Shown: positions 8,090-16,540 of the stretch, one piece after another
Layout of the letters: each line of letters starts with the position of its first letter
How positions within the stretch are numbered: position 1 is the first letter of the stretch
Assembly: GCA_938039195.1 (NCBI GenBank)
Contig: CALHVK010000052.1
Span: 1 to 31,974, forward strand
Reading direction: 5' to 3'
DNA: 31,974 nt
From: an uncultured Carnobacteriaceae bacterium
GTDB taxonomy: Bacteria; Bacillota; Bacilli; Lactobacillales; Aerococcaceae
Notes under the pieces: generated by a model
The model's database searches: none
The model's input: only the letters and a program-made list of their open reading frames with translations
What the model was told of the DNA's origin: nothing
Made by a program: the position numbers and the translations under genes

Positions 8090-8743
8090 CTAGCGAGGTT
8101 CGCCCATAATTGATTGAATTGTTTTGAAGAGATTGTCAATGCCGCTTTCTCCATCAACATTACGTAATAAGCCTTTTGCATTATAGTAGTTTAAGATTGG
8201 TTTTGATTGTTCAATGTTAATTTGAATTCGATTTTCCACTGTTTCAGGTTTATCGTCTTCACGTTGATAGAAATCATGAGAACCACAACGATCACATGTA
8301 CCTTCTACTTTAGGAGGATTATTTGTTTTGTGGTAAGTTGCTCCACAGTTGCGACAAATAATTCTTCCTGTTAGACGTTGCATTAAGATATCTGGGTTCA
8401 CTTCGATATTAATCACTGCATCAATTGAGCGATTTAATTCTTCCATGATTTTGTCTAGTGCTTCCGCTTGTGCCTGAGTACGTGGGAAACCGTCCAATAA
8501 GAATCCTTTTTTTGTATCGGCTTGTTGTAAACGTTCCTTTACAATGCCGTTTGTTACTTCATCAGGTACTAATTCGCCTTTATCCATAAATGATTTAGCT
8601 TTAAGACCTAATTCAGTTTCTTGTTGCATAGCAGCACGGAACATATCTCCTGTTGAAATATGTGGAATTCCGTATGTAGCAACGATTTTTTCTGCTTGAG
8701 TACCTTTACCTGCTCCAGGTAAACCCATTAAGATAATGTTCAT
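8090..8743 (-). CDS. adk: Adenylate kinase (zinc-binding long form)
   Basis: Adenylate kinase converts ATP and AMP to two ADP. It has 217 residues, the long form with a full LID domain. The P-loop is GLPGAGKGTQ at residues 8-17, the AMP-binding block is STGDMFR, and the core has DGFPRT. The LID carries C130, C133, C150 and C153, a four-cysteine zinc site. In the Bacillus subtilis enzyme the fourth ligand is an aspartate, so here the all-Cys version is seen. It is placed between secY and infA, as is common in Firmicutes, with GGAGG upstream of its ATG. Confidence 0.98.
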   Translation of the reverse strand: MNIILMGLPGAGKGTQAEKIVATYGIPHISTGDMFRAAMQQETELGLKAKSFMDKGELVPDEVTNGIVKERLQQADTKKGFLLDGFPRTQAQAEALDKIMEELNRSIDAVINIEVNPDILMQRLTGRIICRNCGATYHKTNNPPKVEGTCDRCGSHDFYQREDDKPETVENRIQINIEQSKPILNYYNAKGLLRNVDGESGIDNLFKTIQSIMGEPR

Positions 8744-8774
8744 AGTTGCCTCCTAGAATCATAACTGAAGAACT

Positions 8775-8800
8775 GACAAAACGCATTGCTGCATCTTGTC
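8775..8800 (-). other. Hairpin with GNRA-type tetraloop between secY and adk
   Basis: On the minus strand, arms GACAAGATGCA and TGCGTTTTGTC form an 11-bp stem with two G-U pairs closed by a GCAA tetraloop. It lies between the secY stop and the adk Shine-Dalgarno. No U tract follows, so it does not look like a terminator. It may be a processing or stability element. Confidence 0.5.
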
Positions 8801-8811
8801 AATTTCTCCCA

Positions 8812-10110
8812 TTATTCCTCAATAAATCCTTTATACTTACGTTTGATTGTACGTCCTTCAATTTGTCGGCTTAACTCTAACGCTACCCCAACAACGATTA
8901 GAAGGTTTGTACCTCCAAGCATCAATCCTCTTGGTAAGTTCCATAATGCTGAAGCTACCATCGGAAGAATTGAAATACCACCAAGATATAAAGCACCAAC
9001 TGTACTTAATCGTAGTAAAGTTCCAGAAACGAATTGTTCTGTATCTTTACCAGGACGGACACTTAAAATATATCCGCTTGATTTTTGTAAGTTTTCTGCT
9101 ACTTTCTCTGGGTTTACTTGAACGAAAGCATAGAAAAATGTAAATACAACAATTAACACTGTGTATAATGTTGCACCAGCAGGTTTAGAAAAATCAAAAA
9201 TGTTAGTGGCAACTTGGTACCAGCCAGATTCACTATGATCTTTTGCATACAAACTCAAAATAGTTGATGGCAATGTCATAAATGAGCTAGCAAAGATAAC
9301 CGGAATTACCCCTGCAGAGTTGATTTTTAAAGGTAACCAAGATGTTTCACTTGAACCTGTTGCACGTTTTGAGTACGAGATTGGTAAGCGACGTTGCGCT
9401 TGTTCAATATATACTACTAACATAACGACTAAAACAATCGCTACGATTAATGCAACAGTGAATCCTACTGCACGATAAAAGTCAGTGTCTGTACGACCTT
9501 GAATTTGATTTACATAGAATTCATAAATATCATGTGGCATTCTTGCTACAATACCTGCGAAGATTAGAACAGAAACCCCGTTCCCAATCCCCTTAACGGT
9601 AATCATATCTCCCAACCATGTTAGGAACATGGAACCAGCTGTTAACACAAGTGCAATCATTAAGAATGTTTTGACCCCTGGGTTGTTAATTAACCCATAG
9701 TTTGACCAAACATTAAATCCAAAAGAAATTGCATAAGCTTGGAAAAATCCAATGAAAATTGTTAAATAACGTGTTGCCGAATTTAATTTACGACGACCAA
9801 CTTCCCCTTGTTTAGACCACTCAACAAACGTTGGTAGAATATCCATTTGTAACAATTGGACAACAATGGATGCAGTGATATAAGGCGAAACTCCCATTGA
9901 GAACAATGAGAAGTTCGATAAAGCCCCACCACTAAATGTATTTAACAATCCGAAAATTCCTGTAGTTGCAAATGTCTGAATTGCTCCAGCATTTACACCA
10001 GGAACAGTAACTTGTGATCCAATACGAAAGATAATTAGAATCGACAATGTAAATAACAGACGTTTTCTAATATCTTTCATTTGAACAGCATTCTTTAGTA
10101 GAGTGAACAT
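8812..10110 (-). CDS. secY: Preprotein translocase subunit SecY
   Basis: The channel-forming subunit of the Sec translocon, 432 residues with ten expected membrane helices. Family blocks include RLLFTLSILIIFRIGSQVTVPG in the first helix, FSLFSMGVSPYITASIVVQLLQ near the plug and second helix, the SWLPLKINSAGVIPVIFASS region, and the cytoplasmic loop before GTLLRLSTVGALYLG. Its ATG shares one base with the rplO stop (TAATG arrangement), indicating coupled translation with L15. It is followed after 68 bp by adk. Confidence 0.98.
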   Translation of the reverse strand: MFTLLKNAVQMKDIRKRLLFTLSILIIFRIGSQVTVPGVNAGAIQTFATTGIFGLLNTFSGGALSNFSLFSMGVSPYITASIVVQLLQMDILPTFVEWSKQGEVGRRKLNSATRYLTIFIGFFQAYAISFGFNVWSNYGLINNPGVKTFLMIALVLTAGSMFLTWLGDMITVKGIGNGVSVLIFAGIVARMPHDIYEFYVNQIQGRTDTDFYRAVGFTVALIVAIVLVVMLVVYIEQAQRRLPISYSKRATGSSETSWLPLKINSAGVIPVIFASSFMTLPSTILSLYAKDHSESGWYQVATNIFDFSKPAGATLYTVLIVVFTFFYAFVQVNPEKVAENLQKSSGYILSVRPGKDTEQFVSGTLLRLSTVGALYLGGISILPMVASALWNLPRGLMLGGTNLLIVVGVALELSRQIEGRTIKRKYKGFIEE

Positions 10111-10550
10111 TAGATCACCTCTACAGTTCCACCTGCAGCTTCAATAGCTTCTTTTGCTGCTTGCGAGAATTTATTTGCTTTTACAGTTAACTTGCGTTCA
10201 AGTTTACCATTAGCTAACACTTTGATACCGTCTTTTTCGTTTTTAACGATACCAGCCTCAACTAGTACAGCCGCAGTTACTTCTTGACCATCTTCAAAAC
10301 GGTTTAATGTTCCAAGATTTACAACTGCATATTCTTTACGATTAATATTTTGGAAACCACGTTTTGGAATACGACGGAATAATGGAGTTTGTCCACCTTC
10401 GAATCCTAATCTAACGCCACCGCCTGAACGAGCTTTTTGACCTTTGTTTCCGCGTCCAGCAGTTTTACCATTTCCTGAACCTTGACCTCTACCAACACGG
10501 TTACGTTCTTTACGAGAACCTTCAGCTGGTTGTAATTCATGAAGTTTCAT
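10110..10550 (-). CDS. rplO: 50S ribosomal protein L15
   Basis: L15, 146 residues from the ATG at 10550 (MKLHELQPAEGSRKERNRVG). The Gly/Arg-rich N-terminal extension (RGQGSGNGKTAGRGNKGQKARSG) reaches into 23S rRNA, and the conserved FEGGQTPLFRRIPKRGF block follows. The frame continues open to 10598 through an upstream region that matches no L15. GGAGGTG stands before the chosen ATG, so that start is preferred. The stop overlaps the secY start by one base. Confidence 0.97.
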   Translation of the reverse strand: MKLHELQPAEGSRKERNRVGRGQGSGNGKTAGRGNKGQKARSGGGVRLGFEGGQTPLFRRIPKRGFQNINRKEYAVVNLGTLNRFEDGQEVTAAVLVEAGIVKNEKDGIKVLANGKLERKLTVKANKFSQAAKEAIEAAGGTVEVI

Positions 10551-10581
10551 GTTCCGGGCACCTCCTCTTATAAGTTTTAAA

Positions 10582-10761
10582 TTAAACTTCCTCAACATCC
10601 ACTAAATGTGAAACTGTGTTAACCATGCCTTTGATAGCTACGTTAGCTGGTTTAACAACTGTTGAACGAATTTTTGTTAAGCCTAATGCTTTACAAGTAT
10701 CGATTTGGTTTTGAGGACGTCCAATCAAGCTTTTCTTTAAAGTAATCTTTAATTCTGCCAT
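10582..10761 (-). CDS. rpmD: 50S ribosomal protein L30
   Basis: A short gene of 59 codons plus stop, read from the ATG at 10759-10761. The protein begins MAELKITLKKSLIGRPQNQ and ends with VNTVSHLVDVEEV, matching bacterial L30. L30 is a late-binding large-subunit protein near the 5S rRNA. AAGGAGGAC lies upstream of the ATG. It is 13 bp after rpsE and 31 bp before rplO, the standard spc-operon order. Confidence 0.96.
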   Translation of the reverse strand: MAELKITLKKSLIGRPQNQIDTCKALGLTKIRSTVVKPANVAIKGMVNTVSHLVDVEEV

Positions 10762-10774
10762 TTTAATGTCCTCC

Positions 10775-11275
10775 TTATCCTAAAAGTTCTTCAACTGATT
10801 TGCCACGTAATGCAGCAACATCTTCAACACGTTTTAATTGTTTTAATCCTTCGATTGTAGCACGAACCATGTTAACTGGTGTGTTTGAACCTAAAGATTT
10901 TGAAGTTACGTCTGAAATACCTGCTAATTCAACAACGGCACGAACTGGTCCACCTGCTGCAATTCCTGAACCGGCTTGAGCTGGTTTTAACAATACGTTA
11001 CCACCGCAGAAACGACCGATAACTTCGTGAGGAATTGTAGAACCACTAGTTGGAACTTCAATAAGGTTTTTCTTAGCATCTTCAATAGCTTTACGAATAG
11101 CTTCTGGTACTTCTTGAGCTTTACCAGTACCGAAACCAACATGTCCATTATGGTCACCGACAACTACTAAAGCAGCAAAACGTAAACGACGTCCACCTTT
11201 TACAACTTTTGTAACGCGGTTAATCGCAACAACACGATCTTCTAATTCTAAGTTTCTTGCATCAATATTAACCAT
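10775..11275 (-). CDS. rpsE: 30S ribosomal protein S5
   Basis: S5, 166 residues, which takes part in decoding accuracy and mRNA helicase activity at the entry channel. The N-terminal dsRNA-binding part holds EDRVVAINRVTKVVKGGRRLRF, including the KGGRR loop where spectinomycin-resistance changes occur in other bacteria. The C-terminal domain has GSGIAAGGPVRAVVELAGI. No deletion is visible in the loop. It starts 21 bp after rplR. Confidence 0.98.
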   Translation of the reverse strand: MVNIDARNLELEDRVVAINRVTKVVKGGRRLRFAALVVVGDHNGHVGFGTGKAQEVPEAIRKAIEDAKKNLIEVPTSGSTIPHEVIGRFCGGNVLLKPAQAGSGIAAGGPVRAVVELAGISDVTSKSLGSNTPVNMVRATIEGLKQLKRVEDVAALRGKSVEELLG

Positions 11276-11296
11276 GAATTGTGGATCCTCCTTTTC

Positions 11297-11653
11297 CTAG
11301 AATACTAGTCCATTTTCACGTGCAGCTTCAGCTAAAGCTTTCACACGTCCATGGTATAAGTATCCACCACGGTCAAAGACTACTTTCTTAATATTTTTTT
11401 CAAGTCCGCGTTCTGCAATTAATTTACCTACAGCAGAAGCTTCCTCAGTTTTTGTTCCGTTTTCTACATTAGTATCTAAAGTAGAGGCACTTGCTAGCGT
11501 CACACCCGCTACGTCATCAATTAATTGAGCGTAGATGTTTTTGTTAGAACGAAAAACGTTCAAGCGTGGGCACTCAGCAGTACCAGAGATTTTACGACGA
11601 ACACGTGCGTGACGAGTTTGACGCACTTTATTTTTGTCTGGTTTTGTAATCAC
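11297..11653 (-). CDS. rplR: 50S ribosomal protein L18
   Basis: L18, a 5S rRNA-binding protein. The open frame allows a GTG at 11662, but AAGAGGTG is positioned six bases before a second GTG at 11653. That start gives the usual N-terminus (ITKPDKNKVRQTRHARVRRK) and 118 residues, the family length. Conserved blocks RLNVFRSNKNIYAQLIDD and VVFDRGGYLYHGRVKALAEAAREN are present. It lies 66 bp after rplF and 21 bp before rpsE. Confidence 0.96.
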   Translation of the reverse strand: MITKPDKNKVRQTRHARVRRKISGTAECPRLNVFRSNKNIYAQLIDDVAGVTLASASTLDTNVENGTKTEEASAVGKLIAERGLEKNIKKVVFDRGGYLYHGRVKALAEAARENGLVF

Positions 11654-11719
11654 AATTTTCACCTCTTATTAATTAATCATGCTGCGATAATCGCAACAAA
11701 AGGTAAATAATCACTAAAA

Positions 11720-12256
11720 TTATTTACCTGTTTTACCTTCTTTACGACGTACAAATTCATCAACGTAACGAATTCCTTTACCTTTATAAGGTTCTGGAGG
11801 ACGTACGCCACGAATGTTAGCAGCTAATTCGCCAACTTTTTGTTTGTCATAACCTTTAACGATTACTTTTGTATTTGAAGGAACTTCGATTTCGATACCT
11901 TCTTCTGGAGTGAACTCCACTGGATGAGAATATCCAACGTTTAATACAAGTTTTTTACCTTGTAATTGAGCACGATATCCAACCCCGATTAATTCCAATT
12001 CTTTTTGGAATCCTTCAGTAACACCAACTACCATGTTGTTGAAAACTGCGCGAGTTGTTCCGTGGATTGTTTTGTTTTCTTTTGAATCATCTGGACGAGT
12101 GAATACTACTTCACCTTCGCGTTGTTCTAAAGAAATGTTTTGGTTAAATGTATAACTTAATTCACCTTTAGGACCTTTAACAGTAACTGTGTTGTCCTTT
12201 AAGTCTACTGTTACTCCAGCAGGAATAACGACTGGTTTATTTCCGATACGGCTCAC
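11720..12256 (-). CDS. rplF: 50S ribosomal protein L6
   Basis: L6, 178 residues, located near the factor-binding region of the large subunit. It begins SRIGNKPVVIPAGV and carries the C-terminal signature RGVRPPEPYKGKGIRYVDEFVRRKEGK. The start codon is GTG, with GGAGGTG nine bases upstream. The gene is 26 bp after rpsH and intact. Confidence 0.97.
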   Translation of the reverse strand: MSRIGNKPVVIPAGVTVDLKDNTVTVKGPKGELSYTFNQNISLEQREGEVVFTRPDDSKENKTIHGTTRAVFNNMVVGVTEGFQKELELIGVGYRAQLQGKKLVLNVGYSHPVEFTPEEGIEIEVPSNTKVIVKGYDKQKVGELAANIRGVRPPEPYKGKGIRYVDEFVRRKEGKTGK

Positions 12257-12282
12257 TTGGCTGCACCTCCTTGTTTTCTAGA

Positions 12283-12681
12283 TTACCAAACGTATGCTAG
12301 AACTTCTCCACCTACGTTTTTAGCTCTTGCTTCTTTGTCTGTAATAACACCTTCAGATGTTGATACAATAGCGATTCCTAAACCGTTTAATACTTTAGGA
12401 ACTTCACCTGTTTTAGCATAAACACGTAAACCAGGTTTAGAAATACGTTTCAATCCTGTGATTACACGTTCGTTATTTTTTCCATATTTCAAGAACACTT
12501 TCATGATGCCTTGTTTTCCATCTTCTTCAACTGAGAAATCTTTGATGAATCCTTCAGATTTTAAGATGTTCGCAATAGCAACTTTCATGTTTGATGACGG
12601 AACTTCTAGTGATTCGTGACGAACCATGTTCGCGTTACGAATACGAGTTAAGAAATCCGCGATTGGATCTGTCATAACCAT
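12283..12681 (-). CDS. rpsH: 30S ribosomal protein S8
   Basis: S8, 132 residues, a central-domain assembly protein that binds helix 21 of 16S rRNA. In Escherichia coli it also represses the spc operon. It begins MVMTDPIADFLTRIRNANM, the expected Firmicutes N-terminus. The C-terminal block is TGEVPKVLNGLGIAIVSTSEGV, then ARAKNVGGEVLAYVW. It lies 32 bp after rpsN, with GGAGGT upstream. Confidence 0.98.
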   Translation of the reverse strand: MVMTDPIADFLTRIRNANMVRHESLEVPSSNMKVAIANILKSEGFIKDFSVEEDGKQGIMKVFLKYGKNNERVITGLKRISKPGLRVYAKTGEVPKVLNGLGIAIVSTSEGVITDKEARAKNVGGEVLAYVW

Positions 12682-12713
12682 TAATGAGTACCTCCTTTAT
12701 CAAGTAGTAATGA

Positions 12714-12899
12714 TTACCAACTTGCTTTCTTCATTCCTGGGATTTGCCCTTTATAGGCAAGCTCACGTAAACAAATACGGCAAAGTTTGAATTTACGATA
12801 AACTGAATGTGGTCGACCACAACGTTCACAACGAGTATATTCTTGAGTTGAATATTTTTTTGGACGTTTGTTCTTTGCGATCATTGATTTTTTAGCCAA
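12714..12899 (-). CDS. rpsN: 30S ribosomal protein S14, zinc-ribbon type (type Z)
   Basis: S14 of the short zinc-binding type, 61 residues. Two Cys-x2-Cys pairs, CERCGRP and CRICLREL, form the zinc ribbon. The sequence ends YKGQIPGMKKASW, typical of type Z. Position between rplE and rpsH is conserved. Many Firmicutes also encode a zinc-independent S14 elsewhere; none is in this window. Confidence 0.98.
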   Translation of the reverse strand: MAKKSMIAKNKRPKKYSTQEYTRCERCGRPHSVYRKFKLCRICLRELAYKGQIPGMKKASW

Positions 12900-12926
12900 A
12901 CTACTCGCCTCCTGTGAGTTTTATTT

Positions 12927-13466
12927 TTATTTTTGGAAAGGCATTCCAAGTTGAGTTAATAATTCTTTTGCTTCTTCGTCTGTATTAGCTGTTGTTACGA
13001 TAACAATATCCATACCACGAACTTTGTCTACGCGATCGTAGTCAATTTCAGGGAAGATTAATTGTTCTTTAACACCTAATGTGTAGTTACCGCGTCCATC
13101 AAAAGATTTTTTAGAAATCCCACGGAAGTCACGTACACGAGGTAATGAAACTGTTACTAACTTGTCTAAGAAGTCATACATACGTTCACCACGTAGAGTA
13201 ACTTTAGTTCCGATTGGCATACCTTCACGTAAACGGAAACCAGCGATTGATTTCTTCGCAGTTGTCACAACTGGTTTTTGACCAGAGATTAATGTTAACT
13301 CTTCAACTGCTTTTTCTAAGTTTTTAGCGTTAGATGTTGCATCACCAACACCCATATTAATAACGATTTTTTCTACTTTTGGTACTTCCATAACTGATTT
13401 ATAGTTAAATTTTTCAATTAATGAAGGTACTACTTCGTTTTTGTATTTTGCATTTAAGCGATTCAT
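12927..13466 (-). CDS. rplE: 50S ribosomal protein L5
   Basis: L5, 179 residues, which binds 5S rRNA and touches P-site tRNA in the central protuberance. It begins MNRLNAKYKNEVVPSLIEKF and contains VEKIVINMGVGDA, the GQKPVVTTAKKSIAGFRLREG block and the C-terminal RGMDIVIVTTANTDEEAKELL. The gene is 32 bp after rplX with a GGAGG site. It is intact and of normal length. Confidence 0.98.
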   Translation of the reverse strand: MNRLNAKYKNEVVPSLIEKFNYKSVMEVPKVEKIVINMGVGDATSNAKNLEKAVEELTLISGQKPVVTTAKKSIAGFRLREGMPIGTKVTLRGERMYDFLDKLVTVSLPRVRDFRGISKKSFDGRGNYTLGVKEQLIFPEIDYDRVDKVRGMDIVIVTTANTDEEAKELLTQLGMPFQK

Positions 13467-13498
13467 GCAGGATGGTCCTCCTTCCTCAAATTACTGAA

Positions 13499-13801
13499 TT
13501 ATGCTTTGTTACGACCTTTAGGTACACGTACCTTTTCACCGTTTTCTACTTTAAAGCCTGTACGAGTTGCTTTACCTGTAGTAGGGTCTACGAACATTAC
13601 GTTTGAAACATGAATTGGAGCTTCCACTTCAACGATTCCCCCTGTTTGGTTCGCTTGAGATGGTTTTTGATGTTTCTTAACAATGTTAACACCTTCAACG
13701 ATTACACGGTCTTTTTTAGGAAAACTTTTTAAGATTTTTCCTTCTTTACCTTTATCTTTACCTGAGATTACTTTTACGATATCACCAGTTTTTACGTGCA
13801 T
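13499..13801 (-). CDS. rplX: 50S ribosomal protein L24
   Basis: L24, 100 residues, an early assembly protein at the exit of the peptide tunnel. The KOW motif is near the N-terminus (GDIVKVISGKDKGKEGKIL), followed by VIVEGVNIVKKHQKPSQAN. It follows rplN by 30 bp, with AAGGAGGTG upstream of the ATG. Confidence 0.97.
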   Translation of the reverse strand: MHVKTGDIVKVISGKDKGKEGKILKSFPKKDRVIVEGVNIVKKHQKPSQANQTGGIVEVEAPIHVSNVMFVDPTTGKATRTGFKVENGEKVRVPKGRNKA

Positions 13802-13831
13802 GTGTTACACCTCCTTCGATTTTGATGAGAA

Positions 13832-14200
13832 TTATAATACTTCTGGAGCTAATGAAACGATCTTCATGTAGTTGTTGTCACGTAATTCACGTGCAACTGG
13901 TCCAAAGATACGTGTTCCACGAGGGCTCTTGTCATCACGAATGATTACACATGCATTTTCGTCGAACTTAATGTATGAACCGTCTTTACGACGTGCACCT
14001 GATTTAGTACGAACGATTACAGCTTTAACGACATCCCCTTTTTTAACAACTCCACCTGGTGTTGCTTGTTTAACGGATGCAACGATTACGTCACCGATAT
14101 TAGCTGTTTTGCGGCCAGATCCGCCTAGAACTCTAATTGTTAACACTTCACGAGCGCCTGAGTTGTCAGCCACTTTTAGTCGAGTTTCTGTTTGAATCAC
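13832..14200 (-). CDS. rplN: 50S ribosomal protein L14
   Basis: L14, 122 residues, which forms an intersubunit bridge and is the binding site of the silencing factor RsfS. The sequence holds TRLKVADNSGAREVLTIRVLGG and the C-terminal FGPVARELRDNNYMKIVSLAPEVL. The start codon is GTG (14198-14200), with AAGGAGGAA seven bases upstream. It is 38 bp after rpsQ. Confidence 0.98.
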   Translation of the reverse strand: MIQTETRLKVADNSGAREVLTIRVLGGSGRKTANIGDVIVASVKQATPGGVVKKGDVVKAVIVRTKSGARRKDGSYIKFDENACVIIRDDKSPRGTRIFGPVARELRDNNYMKIVSLAPEVL

Positions 14201-14238
14201 TATTGGTTCCTCCTTTCAAATGTATACACAATTTGAAA

Positions 14239-14505
14239 TTAAATAATTACTGCTTCTTCAACAATTTCAACTAAGCGGAAACGTTTTGTTTTTGACAATG
14301 GACGAGTTTCCATAATCTTAACAATGTCCCCAACTTTTGCTGAGTTATTTTCATCATGAGCTACAAATTTTTTCGTATATTTAACACGTTTACCGTAAGT
14401 TGAGTGACGTTTGTAAGTTTCGATTGCAACTACTAACGTTTTGTCCATCTTATCTGAAACAACGCGTCCTTGATATACTTTACGTTGGTTACGTTCTACA
14501 GTCAT
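14239..14505 (-). CDS. rpsQ: 30S ribosomal protein S17
   Basis: S17, a primary 16S rRNA-binding OB-fold protein. Blocks RKVYQGRVVSDKMDKTLVVAI, KRVKYTKKFVAHDE and the C-terminal TRPLSKTKRFRLVEIVE identify it. Two ATGs are close together. The one at 14511 is only two bases from GGAGG, while the one at 14505 is correctly spaced, so the latter is chosen and gives 88 residues. It lies 24 bp after rpmC. Confidence 0.96.
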   Translation of the reverse strand: MTVERNQRKVYQGRVVSDKMDKTLVVAIETYKRHSTYGKRVKYTKKFVAHDENNSAKVGDIVKIMETRPLSKTKRFRLVEIVEEAVII

Positions 14506-14529
14506 GTTCATTGCCTCCTTTGCTGATGA

Positions 14530-14736
14530 TTATTTTTGCAATTCTTCTTGACGCAATGCAGTCTTGATACGCGCAATTTGTTTACGTACTTCACGAATGC
14601 GTGCTGTACCTTCTAATTGCCCAGTAGCAAGTTGGAATCGTAAGTTGAATAGTTCTTGTTTTAATTCATTTTCTTTTTCAACAAGTTCAGCAGTGGATAA
14701 CCCTTTAAGTTCTTTCTTAAGTTCATTAACCTTCAT
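14530..14736 (-). CDS. rpmC: 50S ribosomal protein L29
   Basis: L29, 68 residues from the ATG at 14736 (MKVNELKKELKGLSTAEL). It is a two-helix protein beside L23 at the tunnel exit, where it helps dock nascent-chain factors. The frame is open to 14751 but the upstream codons lie inside rplP, and GGTGG stands seven bases before the chosen ATG. It overlaps the rplP end by 11 bp, suggesting coupled translation. Confidence 0.96.
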   Translation of the reverse strand: MKVNELKKELKGLSTAELVEKENELKQELFNLRFQLATGQLEGTARIREVRKQIARIKTALRQEELQK

Positions 14737-15160
14737 TCGATTCACCACCATTTTCTTCGCGTTTCACAAATTTTGTTTTAACTGGCAATTTGTGTGATGC
14801 CAAACGTAAAGCTTCGCGTGCTACTTCTTCTGATACGCCAGCGATTTCGAACATCACTTTACCGCGTTTAACTGGTGCAACCCATCCTTCAGGTGCCCCT
14901 TTACCAGAACCCATACGAACCCCGATAGCTTTAGCTGTGTATGATTTGTGAGGGAAAATTTTAATCCATACTTTCCCACCACGTTTCATGTAACGTGTCA
15001 TAGCGATACGTGCTGCTTCGATTTGACGGTTTGTAATCCAGTGAGATTCTGTTGCTTGTAAACCGTATGTACCGAATACTACTTCTTTACCACCTTTAGC
15101 TTCCCCGCGCATTTTTCCACGGAACTCACGACGGTGTTTTACACGTTTAGGTACTAACAT
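14726..15160 (-). CDS. rplP: 50S ribosomal protein L16
   Basis: L16, 144 residues, needed to organise the A-site and peptidyl transferase region of the 50S subunit. It begins MLVPKRVKHRREFRGKMRG and includes RMGSGKGAPEGWVAPVKRGKVMFEI. The C-terminal tail is acidic (EENGGES) beyond the core. It starts 2 bp after the rpsC stop. Confidence 0.98.
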   Translation of the reverse strand: MLVPKRVKHRREFRGKMRGEAKGGKEVVFGTYGLQATESHWITNRQIEAARIAMTRYMKRGGKVWIKIFPHKSYTAKAIGVRMGSGKGAPEGWVAPVKRGKVMFEIAGVSEEVAREALRLASHKLPVKTKFVKREENGGESNEG

Positions 15161-15162
15161 GT

Positions 15163-15825
15163 TTATTTCCCTCCTTTCTCAGAGTTTTTGTTCTTTCTTG
15201 TTGGTAATACTTCATCGCGGTAGATCCAAGTTTTAACACCTAATTTACCGTATGTTGTATCTGCTTCTTCCCATGCGTAGTCAATGTCCGCACGTAATGT
15301 ATGCAATGGAACTGTTCCTTCTGAATAGCTTTCAGAACGAGCGATATCGGCACCGTTTAAACGACCTGATACCATTGTTTTGATTCCTTTAGCACCAGCG
15401 CGCATTGTACGTTGGATTGCTTGTTTTTGTGCACGACGGAAAGCAATACGACGTTCTAAGTCGCGAGCGATTCCTTCAGCAACTAATTTAGCATCTAAAT
15501 CAGGTTTTTTGATTTCAACAATGTTAATGTGAACTCGTTTACCTGTTAAATTGTTTAAGTTTGTACGTAATTTATCTACTTCAGATCCACCTTTACCAAT
15601 TACCATACCTGGTTTAGCTGTGTGGATTGAAACATTAACACGATTAGCAGCACGTTCAATTTCAATTGTTGAAACGCTAGCTTCGTTTAATTGTTTACGG
15701 ATATAATCACGGATTTTTAAATCTTCATGTAAGAATTCTGCGAAATCTTTTTCAGCGTACCATTTTGAATCCCAGTCACGGATGATTCCGACACGCATTC
15801 CTAATGGATGAATTTTTTGACCCAC
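15163..15825 (-). CDS. rpsC: 30S ribosomal protein S3
   Basis: S3, 220 residues, at the mRNA entry site. It starts GQKIHPLGMRVGIIRDWDSKWYA. The KH domain has the loop VIGKGGSEVDKLR, and the C-terminal domain contains RAGAKGIKTMVSGRLNGADIARSE. The start codon is GTG with AAGGAGG upstream. It lies 3 bp after rplV and 2 bp before rplP, so the three genes are probably translationally coupled. Confidence 0.98.
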   Translation of the reverse strand: MGQKIHPLGMRVGIIRDWDSKWYAEKDFAEFLHEDLKIRDYIRKQLNEASVSTIEIERAANRVNVSIHTAKPGMVIGKGGSEVDKLRTNLNNLTGKRVHINIVEIKKPDLDAKLVAEGIARDLERRIAFRRAQKQAIQRTMRAGAKGIKTMVSGRLNGADIARSESYSEGTVPLHTLRADIDYAWEEADTTYGKLGVKTWIYRDEVLPTRKNKNSEKGGK

Positions 15826-15828
15826 TGA

Positions 15829-16185
15829 TTATCCCTCCTTCTTCTCTGATACCACTACAGTGATGTGGCTTGTGCGTTTTAAGATTTGTGAAGCTGAACC
15901 TTTAGCACGTGGACGGAAACGTTTCATTGTTGGTCCTTCGTTCACGTAAGCTTCACTTACATATAAGTTTTCAACATCTAAGTCGAAATTGTGTTCAGCG
16001 TTAGCAATTGCAGACATTAAAACTTTCTCTACGATTGGTGATGCAGAACGTGGTGTGAATTTCAAGATTGAAATTGCGTCACCGATTTTTTTACCTCTAA
16101 TTAGATCGACAACAAGGCGAGCTTTACGAGGTGCAATACGAACTGTTTTAGCAACTGCTTTAGCAGATGTGATTTGTTCTGACAT
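15829..16185 (-). CDS. rplV: 50S ribosomal protein L22
   Basis: L22, 118 residues, whose beta-hairpin lines the peptide exit tunnel. It contains the block RIAPRKARLVVDLIRGK, and the extended loop ends in PTMKRFRPRAKGSASQILKRTSHI. No insertion or deletion of the type linked to macrolide resistance is obvious in the loop, judged by eye only. It is 19 bp after rpsS. Confidence 0.97.
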   Translation of the reverse strand: MSEQITSAKAVAKTVRIAPRKARLVVDLIRGKKIGDAISILKFTPRSASPIVEKVLMSAIANAEHNFDLDVENLYVSEAYVNEGPTMKRFRPRAKGSASQILKRTSHITVVVSEKKEG

Positions 16186-16204
16186 TTTTCAAGTCCTCCC
16201 CTCG

Positions 16205-16486
16205 TTATTTGCGTTTAGATTTCTTATCGTCATTCACGTGACCACGGTAAGTTCTAGTTGGTGCGAATTCACCTAATTTGTGACCTACCATGTCTTCTTG
16301 AATATAAACTGGAACATGTTTTCTGCCGTCATATACAGCAATTGTTTGTCCAACAAAGTTTGGGAAAATTGTTGAACGACGTGACCAAGTTTTGATCACA
16401 ACTTTTTTGTCGCTACCTTGAGCAGCTTCAACCTTTTTCATCAAATGATCATCGACGAAAGGTCCTTTTTTCAAACTACGACCCAT
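16205..16486 (-). CDS. rpsS: 30S ribosomal protein S19
   Basis: S19, 93 residues, in the head of the small subunit where it pairs with S13. The sequence MGRSLKKGPFVDDHLMKK and the block KTWSRRSTIFPNFVGQTIAVYDGRKHVPVYI are diagnostic, with the C-terminal segment LGEFAPTRTYRGHV. It lies 54 bp after rplB. Confidence 0.98.
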   Translation of the reverse strand: MGRSLKKGPFVDDHLMKKVEAAQGSDKKVVIKTWSRRSTIFPNFVGQTIAVYDGRKHVPVYIQEDMVGHKLGEFAPTRTYRGHVNDDKKSKRK

Positions 16487-16540
16487 TACGGAAATCCTCC
16501 TTCCAGAATTTTAATAGAATCAGATTTGCTATCTAGTTAA

